DNA of 64,000 nucleotides, from the NCBI GenBank assembly GCA_032622095.1, contig CP136061.1, positions 94,859,345-94,923,344 of the forward strand, given 5' to 3'. Both the position numbers and the translations under genes were made by a program. Source of the DNA: Siphonodentalium dalli (lineage: Eukaryota; Mollusca; Scaphopoda; Gadilida; Siphonodentaliidae). Below are positions 48,301 to 60,300 of this stretch, in pieces (position 1 is the first letter of the stretch; every line of letters starts with the position of its first letter). The notes under the pieces were generated by a model, which had not been told where the DNA came from, did not search any database, and was given only the letters and a program-made list of their open reading frames with translations.

Positions 48301-51300
48301 CCCAGGACTTAACTTCACCCCACTAATTTTCTTCCTTAAGGTCTCCTCTAAATTTTTTCACTTGTTAACAAGAAAAAAAAGTGGCCGCAGAGACTCCAGA
48401 CAAGATGGCGTCCATCATGGCGGCCATTTTTTTTAAATGCACCAGGTCTCTTTGATCGCCGTTATAGTAAAGATGATATCACATGCGGTCTTGTTTTCCG
48501 CTCGATTCGTTATGCTAATATACAACCCTTACAAATTAGCCAAAAATCCGATACCAGAATCCAATATGTCGGCCAAGATGGCCGCCGAAATGTGAAAATA
48601 TGCTATTTTTCTGACATGTTACCACCTTTCGTTTGTCTGTGGGAAAATGTTGGCATCTTTGCGTCATGTTATACATTTATCATATAGAGGAGTCATTGGC
48701 GACCACATGGGGACCATAATATACATTCATTGCGGGATATTTTTCTCCGATATCACGTTTTCCCAAATGCCGGTATAATAGGTCAAAGCCGAATCAACAT
48801 TAATAACGCAATGCAATGTTTCGAATCAATGAATGTTATTGCTATTATAACAACACCCATGCATATATATGTGCGGGAGATACTCGAGCTAGGATTCCTC
48901 TTATACCTGAGTTGAGGAATATTTACCCAAATCCAAGATGGCGGCCAAAATGGCCACCAGAAATAGAAAAATCGCTGAAAATCGCTGATTTTAACATCAG
49001 TGAGCATTATTGTCATGAAAACTCCACACCTGCTTACTATTGTGAGTTGGGAACACTTAGGCGAAGAACTTGCCTTGTACCATATCCAAATAAAAGTCCC
49101 CCAAATCCAAAATGGCGCCCACAATGGCGGACAGATTTTGAAAAATCACCGAAATTCCCTCATATTCACATCATTGGGCATTATTGTTGAGAGAACTCCA
49201 CCCATGCTTACAGTTGAGTTGGAAATACTGAGGTGAGGTAATTACATTACATCTCATGCAAGAAATTGTTTTCCAAATCGAAGATGGCGGCCAAAATGGC
49301 AACCGAAATTTGAAAACAAGTCTACATTCCTTTACTTTCTTACGATGGGCGTTATTGTTTCGCGATTTCTATCCACCATTATATGTTGATATGGAATAGT
49401 GACATGAGGTATTCATTAGGGTTTGGCAATTGATAATTACAGCCAAGATCGCTGCCAAATTAGCGGCTAGAAATTGAAAAGAAATCGATATTTTCACATA
49501 TTAATTTCAACCTTTTGTCATAATATCGGTATGTATGGACGAAACGGTACATAAACCATCTACTAGTTCAACTTAAAGGTATCAAAACGCATAACATAGC
49601 TCGTATCCTTCTGGAAAGATGAAAAATCACAATTAATATCGCGATGTGGCATTTCGACATCCATTCTCCCCTTAGCGCCGATAATGGCTGTAAGCGTAGG
49701 TGCGCCGAATAGTTATTTCAGAACAATTACCTGATAACAGATTCTGATTTGCCACGTCACGTCCATAATTATCTGGACCAGCTTCCATTGCTTTGTCTGA
49801 TAAATCTAGGTCACACCGACAAAGTATTCACCACTTCCTGGGAGTAGGGTCCCTCTAATCATAACGTTTCAAACAATTCATTTTCCGGTGTCTAGCTTAC
49901 GATTTTAAATATTTGCTAAATATGATATTTGTGCGTCATCTTGAACTAGGAAGGCATATGACCGATGAGTATACAAGCTTACAGAAGGTCATCTCTATGT
50001 ATATGTCTCATACCCCATGGGGATAACGGCATGTACACCTGGCGAACCAGTCAGCTAGTCACTTCTCAATAGATGGTTCGTCAACTCACAAACTCAGCGA
50101 ACGCATTGGCATATGTGGACAACTTCGACAGTGTTTCGTAAGTTGCTAGCTGTCTCATTCCCTTGGACAGATGTCTATCTGCTAAGGAGAAGACCATTGT
50201 GTACAGACTACCCACACTTCTTGACCATGATCCGAAGCAAACTGCGTGACGCCCCGCAGTTGTCTCGTCGAATATCTCCCAGCAGAGAAGAACAATGCTC
50301 GCGGTGCTAGTTTGTGGACATGCGCCATAATAGTGGGAATGAAATGGCTACGGTAAACACCACCCCTACACCTGGTGCATGTCATGCGTGTCGGTTTTTT
50401 TTTGGTGTGGTAAGATCACATCAGTTTCGAAGCCTTTCTGATTCAACTACGTACATTTTTGTCTGGATAATACTATGCTAGCCTCCCTCAAAACAGTCGG
50501 ATGAACTGAAGGATAATGTCTTTATAGCATGAATGTATGCGTTTTTTGTTATCCTCTCTCAGGGTTAGTGTCAGTATGTGGGCGGTATTATTCAAGAAAA
50601 TGTCAGGAACTGTGGTGCATTTATTTCACTATGTATTTAAAGAACATTTACAGTCTCGATGGCAATGGCTGTGGACATTGGGGAACGCGACCTTTATGAT
50701 CATATAGCTTTATATATATAACTTTAGGATATAGTAGTTAATGTCTCATGCAGGAAAATGGTCGCAATGGTGATGTTACCAACAAATCACTTGGTGTACC
50801 AACGTTTGTTGAACTGAATGCAAGAGCTCATCAATGTAACATTCCTCTGGATGTTCTTCGCGTTGAACATTTCACCCTTTTGTTGATGGCATTTGTACTT
50901 TCTTGAACCATACCACCCAGTGTGAGTATGACATATCAACCAACTATCAAAGGTATCGCCTTTAAGACTACACCCCAGTAGCCAATGGCACACGCCTGGT
51001 CCAGTTGTTTAAGAATGGCTTCCAAACGGATGGGAACATAAAATTTTAGCATACAAGAAAGCAAAGCCACACTTGAGATCCTGTCTGAATCGAAAACATA
51101 ACAAAATAAGGGGCGGTGCAGTCATGGACCAATTTCATTTCCACTATCATGACACATACCCACAAACTAGCACGGTGTGTATTGTTATCATCTGCTTGGA
51201 GCTGTTCGGTGAGACGATTGCTGGACGCCAACAAGCTTGTTCTTATGATCATGTTCAAGGAGTTTGGGTATATTATGCATTATGGTCTTCTACGCCTTAG

Positions 51301-54300
51301 CAGAAATGCATCCGTCAAATGTCGGGCTTTCAACATTCGAAGCCATATACAGAAGTTGTCCGGGTACGTCAGTGCATTAGATGAGCATGTGAATTGATGA
51401 ACCATATATTGAGAAGTGGCTATTTGGGAAGATCACCACGTTGTTATCCCCATTAGGTCACCAAAGCTGACAATACGCAGATAGATAGGTCCTTCTGAAA
51501 GCTAGAACATATCGACCGAATACCTTTCTAGTGTATCGCACAAGATTACGCCTATACCCCATATGTAGCATCTGAATTATACCATAATATATACCACGAA
51601 TGAAGCTCGCTAAGATTTCCAAGCTTTCGAAACAAACACGTGAGCTGGACACCGGCATATGTATTGTTTGAAACATTCCGATTAGTGGGACACATCTACA
51701 AAGAAGTGTAGTAAACTGTTGTTGTGAGCGAGATAGATTAATCTGACGAAGAGACGGAAACGGGTCTAGATAATGCTGAATGTGGCAATTCAGAATAAGC
51801 TCAGGTACTGTTGTTTTGATTTTTGGAAGTCATAATATGACTATTCGGCGCACCTATATACGGTTACAGCCAGTATGAGCCCTTAGTGGAGAATGGATTT
51901 TGAAATGCCACATCGCGATTGTGGGTTTTCATCCTTCCAAAAGGCTACGACTTACGTTGGAACTAATAGATGGCTTATATTATGTACCGTTTCGTCTATA
52001 CAAATCGATATTATGACAAAAAGTTGAAATTAGTATGTGCTAATGTCGGCTTCTTTTCAATTTCTGGCTGCCAGAAACAATAACGCCCATCCTAAGAAAG
52101 TAAAGGAATGTAGGAGTGTTTTCAAATTTTGGTCGCCATTTTGGCCGCCATCTTCAATTTGGAAAACCATTTCTTGCATGAGATGTAAGGTAATTACTTC
52201 ACCTCAGTATTCCCAACTCAAATGTAAGCATGGATGGAGTTGTCTCGACAATAATGCCCAATGATGTAAATATGAGGGAATTTCGGTGATTTTTCAAAAT
52301 TTGTCCGCCATTGTGGGCGCCATTTTAGATTTGGGGGACTTTTATTTGGATATGGTACAAGGAAAGTTCTTCGCCTAAATGTTCACAACTTACAATAGTA
52401 AGCAGGTGTGGAGTTGCCATGACAATAATGCTCACTGATATTAAAATCAGCGATTTTCGGCGATTTTTCTATTTCTGGTGGCCATTTTGGCCGCCATCTT
52501 GGATTTGGGTAAATATTCCTCAACTCAGGTATAAGAGGAATCCTAGCTCGAGTATCTCCTGCACATATATATGCATAGGTGTTGTTATAATAGCAATAAC
52601 ATTCATTGATTCAAAACATTACATTGCGTTATTAACGCAGATTCGGCTTTGACCTATTATACCGGCATTTGGGAAAACGTGATATCGGAGAAAAATATCC
52701 AACAATGAATGTATATTATGGTCCCCATGTGTTCGCCAATGACTCCTCTATACGATAAATGTATAATATGATGCAAAGATGCCAATATTTTCCCACAGAG
52801 ACAAACGAAAGGTGGTAACATGTCAGAAAAATAGCATATTTTCACATTTTGGCGGCCAAGATGGCCGCCATATTGGATTCTGGTGTCGGATTTTTGGCTA
52901 ATTTGTAAGGGTGGTATATTGGTATAACGAATCGAGCGGAAAACAAGACCGCATGTGCTATCATCTTTACTATAATGGCGATCAAAGAGACCTAGTGCAT
53001 ATTAAAAAAATGGCCGCCATGATGGACGCCATCTTGTCTGGAGTCTCTGCGGCCACTTTTTTTTCTTGTTAACAAGTGAAAAAAATTAGAGGAGACATTA
53101 AGAAAGAAAATTAGTGGGGTGAAGTTAAGTCCTGGGGGGGGGGGGGGGGGGGGGGGCAGAGGTCGACCAATATCTCCTGGACTAAACCGTCTTCTTGTTT
53201 GTTTTTATTAACGATTATCGCACTCAATAGCCGGAAGAATGTTACCACTCGTGCCGTGCCATGGTATAACTCCGCCGCTATCTTATGCGGTAATCAATTA
53301 CAAAAAAAACACACAAAGACAGTTCTATATATATGTTGACTGCATCCAGTGATCATAGTCTTACCTTTTGTAAATGCATGTTTTTTGTGAGTGTTTCTTC
53401 TAACATGTTTTGGAGCTTTTTGTTCATATTCTTCGTCTCGTGATCCTCCTTGTTGACGAGGTCTAGCACCTTTTTCATCGGACTGTGGTCATGTGTGGGA
53501 GTCTTTTTGATATCTGTCAATGACAAGAGACAAGCTTGCAAATAGTGTGTCTGTCATTTGCAGAATGAGGTCCACAGAGGGTGAATTTAGTGATGCTATC
53601 CCACAAAGTTGGCTAGCATCACCAAATTCACCCTCTGGGGACCTCATTCTGCTTAGGTCTAATCTTCTGAGAAGAATCTTTTGTCTCAAATTAACATTGT
53701 TTTTAGTTATTTTTTGCCTTCCCGGGAAGTTGCCATATCCCTAATTTGCAGAAGATAAAATGCATAATCGAGGTGACTAATGGGTGAACATCACAAACTT
53801 CAAGCAGTTCAGGACTAAGCTGAATGAGGTTCCCAGAGAGTTAGTTCAGTGATGCTAGCCTGCAGTGTGGGAGATCGTCACTAAATTCACCCTCCGGGGA
53901 TCTCATTCTGCAAATGACACACAATCTACAGGCTGGGACAAAGAACTTCACAAAAGTTAGCAAGGCCTTTTGTCAGTCAAAATTATTCTAATCTTGAAAT
54001 ACACAGGATATAGTTTGTTTGAAATGTTCTAATATGGCACGATTTGAGTTTCATATTTCATTGAAGCCATGTTGGGTGTATGGCGATTTTATTTTGTTCG
54101 TTTTTAGTTACTCAGGTGGTATGCCATAGGTAACACATGAATTTGAGTTATTCGACTCATGGGCCCATCATGGAAATAAGATACTAATATGAGCCATCCC
54201 GGTCCGAGGGCCAGGAACTGGAATTATTTTTTCAGACCTCACCCTACCAGATTCAGAATTTTTATTTAAAAAACTGAAAAATACATGACATACCTGTTCG

Positions 54301-57300
54301 TTTCTGCATCACATAATGTTCTATAATTTTGGTTTTCTGTATAAGGTCTTCTGCCATGGCAGCGTTACTCACTTCTAAATGGTTAACCTATAAATAGAAT
54401 GTCCTATAAATGGAATGTCCTATAATTAGAATGGCCTATAATTAGAATGTCCTATAATTAGAATGCCCTACAATTAGAATGGCCTATAATTAGAATGCCC
54501 TACAATTAGAATGGCCTATAACTAGAATGTCCTATAATTAGAATGTCCTATAACTAGAATGTCCTATAATTAGAATGGCCTATAATTACAATGTCCTATA
54601 ATTAGAATGTCCTATAATTAGAATGTCCTATAATTAGAATGCCCTATAATTAGAATGTCCTATAACTAGAATGTCCTATAATTGGAATGTCCTGTAATTA
54701 GAATGCCCTATAATTAGAATGTCCTATATTAGAATTTCCTATAATTAGAATGTCCTGTAATTAGAAAGCCCTATAATTAGAATGGCCTATAATTAGAATG
54801 GCCTATAATTAGAATGCCCTATAATTACAATGTCCTATAATTACAATGTCCTATAAATAGAATGTCTTATAATTAGAATGTACTATAATTAGAATGTACT
54901 ATAAATAGAATGTCCTATAATTAGAATGTCCTATAATTAGAATGTTCTATATTTAGAATGCCCTATAATTAGAATGTCCTATAATTAGAATGCCCTATAA
55001 TTAGAATGTCCTATAATCTTATAAATATGTTGAACTTATTTCCCACCAATGAATATGATTCATTCTGATCTTGTATTATGTGTTTTTCTGTCTGTTGTCT
55101 GCATTTATTACCTGAATATCTCTTCAGATGAATAATAGAATATTCCATTGTATATTTTTATAACTGAATGGGACAATAGAAAGGGTTAAATAAATAACAC
55201 TGACCTTATCTTCCGTCCTCCATTTCTCCTCCTGTAGTGTGGACACGCGATTCATGAGATCGTTGAAGTCGTTACCCACGTACGTTGAGGGGGATCCTTC
55301 ACTGTCCGGAGACTGTGGGGACTAGAATGTAGTGTTGAAATAATTAGTGGTTTTCTGAGTCGACTAGTCGCCAGGAGATATTGAATACAAGTCGATTAGT
55401 CAAACCCCATCTGCCGATTTTCCAATTTGTAAACATGTTTGACACTGGAACATCTTTTGTGATGATATTTTCCTTACTTTTTTCAAAGGATTTTGTCTTA
55501 TTAATCCACACAAAATTTTAAAGTATGGAAATTATTGGCCTTACTCCACAAAAAATCCAATCAAATACAATAAAAAAAAAAAATTTAAAGGTTCTCAATC
55601 CGATCAGACCCTCATAAATTACTATTTCTTTGGCTTCGGGGGTAAAAAATATTTGATTCGAGTCGAGGAACCTACCCATCAACGCTCAGAGTTATCAGAT
55701 ATCAATTTTTGAAGTTTTGTTATTTCTATTGTTTGTGGCCCAGAAACACGCCGTCAAAACGATGGTCTCGGTCAAAATTGCGTTATTATTACCACTCCAT
55801 TTTAGAGTTATCCATCTTCGTCCGTTTGAATAAGTATTTCTGGGGCAATTATTAGTACACATCTCAAGAAATAAGAAACTTCAAAAATCAATATCTGATC
55901 ACTCTGAGCTTTGATGGGTGGGTTCCTCGACTCGAACCAAATATTTTTTACCCCTGAAGCCAAAGAAATAGTAATTTCGGGGTGCTTAATCGGATTGAGT
56001 ACCTTTAAGTTAAGAAAAATCGAGAATGTAAAATACACCGATCATGAATCGGTAATCGTTACTAAAACTTTCGTTTGAAAAAGTGTTCTGGGACAGTTAG
56101 TCCTTTACATAACACCTAATTGAATAATGCTCCCAAATTATGTTTTATGTACACAAGTCTGCAAATAGTGTGCCTGTTATTTGCAAGATGAGGTACCAGG
56201 GTTGTCAAAGTACCGACGGTACCACAACTTACGGTACCGGTTCCGTACTGATGTTCAGTACAGCAAACCGGATCGGTATCGGTACTCATTGAGTGGACTT
56301 TTATACGGCAAATAACTTTTGTTTCGTGGGGTTCCATCATAAATTATTCGTTAAGTTCGAGGTTTAGTCAAACAACGAAAATAAAAATTGCAACGACAAT
56401 TACGATTAAGTTGTTGTCTGCAGCGGTTTTCGGAAAGTCGCAAAGGGAGGATTATTTAAAAGACGGAAGACAGAGTGGAACGAATGTAGACATGTATGTT
56501 TGACTACTGGGTCGGCTAACATTGCAGACTTATATGGATACACGGTACACCATTTTATTTGTGTGGTAATTAATTAGAGAACTCACTAATCGGCCATATT
56601 ATTCGCATGTTGTAATTTCATAAATGATGTCACCCAATGAAACCAAAGTCGTTTCCAGTAAGCCTAGTTGTAGTTGGCTAGTTCGAAAATTTGAAATAGA
56701 TTTAGAGAGAAAATAGTCAAATACACTCTGTGTCTGTGACATTAACTTTATATCACAATAAAAGTTAAAACAAGGGAAAATAAAACTCAATAGATGTCAC
56801 TCATGTGATCATAAGAATCATTACGTCATAATGCTCTGGTAACTCTGCCCTGGTCCCACATGTCTCCATGTCACGACTCACAAGTCACAACTCACAAATA
56901 TCCTGTAATTCGAGTTCTACAGTGTCAACATCCATGTCATCATAAATATCCATCGATGGTAATTTGGGTCTTTTGCACTTTTACGCCTTGTGACCTTGTC
57001 GTTGCCCAACAAACTCCTCTCAAATGATGCATGTGTCATAAATTGATACCGCGAAACGGCAGGTGCATAATTGAAACCGGCGGCATTGCAGCCGCCTCGC
57101 CCGCCTGCAAAGCCGCATCCAAGAAATACATTTATCATAAGCGCCTAACCAATGCATGCATTTTGTCAATTTAGTGACAAGTTGTCATAGTGCGGCATAC
57201 TGTGCCTTTGATGTTTGAATGCGCTAATGATATCACGATGACCAATCGCAGTTTTGTTTGATGCGATGTTGAGCTGCTTAAATAACCCTTTATATTTGTT

Positions 57301-60300
57301 AAGATGTATATTAATAGAAATCAACAATCAGTACCGAGAACCGTCGGTACTCGACATCAGAACCGGTACCGATTTAATTCCTGATTACCGCCGGTTCCGG
57401 TACCGGTACCAGTACCTATTGACAACCCTGTGAGGTACCCAGAGAGTGAATTTAGTAATGCTATCCCAAACAGTGGGCTAGCATCACCAAATTCACCCTC
57501 TGGGAACCTCATTCTGCATAGGCCTCATCTGCTATGGAAGATCGAGGACCAGATTGAAGTTCCCCAGTTGAAGATGGTGATGTTCACCCATTAGTCACCT
57601 CGATTATGCATTTTATCTTCTGCAAATTAGGGCATACATAAACTTCCCAGAAAGGGAAAAAGTAATTAAAAACAATGTTAATTTGAGACTATAGATTCTT
57701 CTCAGAAAATGAGGCCTAATCAGAATGAGGTCCCCAGAGGGTGAATATGGTGATGCTGGCCCACTGTGTGGATTAGCATCACTATATTCACCCTCTGTGG
57801 ACCTCATTCTGCAAATGACAGACACATATATTTGCAGGCTTATAAGTACAAAATCTCTTCTTACCTGAAGGCTAGTTGATTCTTTGTTGCTGATACCGCT
57901 GGCACCAGTGTTCCATGAAGAGACGGAGCTGTGAATAGATAGATTAACCCTTTACCCAACAAACCGGCCAAAACCGGCCAAATAAAGCTTCAACAGCCTA
58001 AAATATCTTCGGTCTGTCTCAATAGAACCATACAAATATGGATATCATTGGAACCGGCTCCTTGACCACATTGTGATAGTTACAGTTATACCCTGTGCCA
58101 ATGCATTCTCTTATATATGCGAGTCGACCATAGGTCGCCTCGCATATATAAGAGAATGCATTGGCAGAAACAAAATCTTTTTTTAACACTTTTTACCATT
58201 TTTTCTTACATTCTTACAATTTTATAATTTTTAATGTGTTAAGCCAATGCATTCTCTTATATATGCGAGGCGACCTATGGTCGACTCACATATATAAGAG
58301 AATGCATTGGCACAGGGCCGTTCTGTTGGGTAAAGGGTTAAGCAGCTCATCAGTTAAAGATGCATTATCCGAATTAACGCTCCTAAATTGCTATTTCTTT
58401 GGCTTCGAGGGTAAAAAATATTTGAATCGAGTCGAAGAACCCACCCATCAAAGCTCAGAGTGATCAGATATCAATTTTTGAAGTTATGTATTTCTCGAGA
58501 TGTGCAATTACTTTTGGCCCAGAAAAATGTTGTGAAACGGAACGTCTTGGACAAAATTGCAGATGAAGATGGATAACTCTAAAAGCAAGTGGTAATACGA
58601 CCAAATTTTGTGATCGCCAAGTGATAATACAGCCATATTTCATTTAACAAAATGTTGATAAATAACACATTTGGAATTGTTTTTAGCATAGTTGACAGTG
58701 GTTAGCATTATTTTGTTGCAATTAATCGATTCTGATAACTAAAGCGATTTTGAAGAATGTTGTTGTTGTTGTATGTTGATGATATGGGGACCGTCTGATC
58801 GGATTGAGTACCTTTAATGATTGTCTATCTCTTCTGGACCACATTTACAACAACATCATTTTAATAAACACAAATTTCAAGACTAGAATTACCTTTTTCT
58901 GTGAATAAAACATATAAAATAAAATATCTGAATTGAAATGACATTTTTCCTTGATGGAGGGTACTAACAAGATAGATTTCTCCCTCTTACTTTGTTGCTG
59001 GGGGTATAAAGAAGAGCAGAAGTAGGTTTTTTAGCAACAGAAGTTGTATTCCTCATTACAAAATGATAACTTGGTATCTCAGTAAAATACATTTACCTGG
59101 GCAAAATTATTTTGCATCTGCCTTTTAACCTATTGCCTAGGTGAATTCACGTGGCTGAGCCAGTGATTTTATACCAAATTTCCAACTGTGAGTAACTGAC
59201 TTTCTGTGACTGGAAAAAAAATGGACAATTGAGTCCCACGTTATCTATGAACAAATATGTATAAGCTAAAATAGATTACTCTACCTGCAATCAAGGCCAA
59301 AGGAATCATTCTTGTCTATTGGACGGAATAATTCTTCTACACCTGAAATGATAATAATAATCATTCTAAAGCAAGCTGATTTACTTAACTAAAAATAAGA
59401 AGCAATTGATATTGAAAGGAAGATTTGCTATACAATCCAGTTTTTTGATAAAGTCAATACCTGCTGGCTCCTCCCTTTATGCTGGCCCCTCCCTCTATGC
59501 TGGCCCCTCCCTAGAGTTCAGCGAATATTCGGTATTCAAAATAATATTTTATTTGACCTGAGTATTCGGTATGTCCTCCTTTACGCTTGTTCCTACTCAA
59601 TGATGTATCCCTTTACGATTGTTCCTGCTCAATGATGTCTCCCTTTACGCTTGTTCCTACTCAATGATGAGTGTATCAAGTCTGCATATAGTATGTGTGA
59701 CAATTGTAGAATCAGGCTAGAATCACCAAATTCACCCTCTGGGAACCCTCATTCTACTTAGGCCTCAACTGACCAAGGATTAGATTGCAGTTCCCAAGTT
59801 GAAGTTGGTGATGTTCACCTATTATTCACCTCAATTCTGCATTTTATCTTCTGCAAATTATGGGATATAGAAACTGAACAGAATGGATGATGGCCTAAGC
59901 AGAATGAGGTCCCCAGAGGATGAATTTGGCTATGCGGGGTAGCATCACAAATAACCCTCTGGGGATCTAATTCTGCAAATGTGAGACACACTTTATCCAG
60001 GCCTGGAGGGTAGGTGACTTACTTTGTCTTGATTTGGTGTCGGACAAAACTTCCTGTAACCTCTCCTGTAACTTATCTCCTCTCTTCCTCTCTGAATGCA
60101 GCTGTCGCTTCAAATCTTTCACCTATCACAGTACAATGGATACATATTACATATAAGATTCACCTATCACAGTACAATGGATACATATTACATATAAGAT
60201 TCACCTATCACAGTACAATGGATACATATTACATATAAGATTCACCTATCACAGTACAATGGATACATATTACATATAAGATTCACCTATCACAGTACAA

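Noticed and set aside
48783-49190. Frames of 113 and 124 codons in the palindrome arm with repeated [10 protein letters not shown]
   Set aside because: They come from the 170-bp AAGATGGCGGCC repeats, occur on both strands, and recur in the mirror arm. There is no independent sign of coding.
48288-53160. C22 and G22 runs as signs of an assembly fault
   Set aside because: They are mirror images at matching places in the two arms of the palindrome, which is what a true inverted repeat gives. An assembly error cannot be fully excluded from sequence alone.
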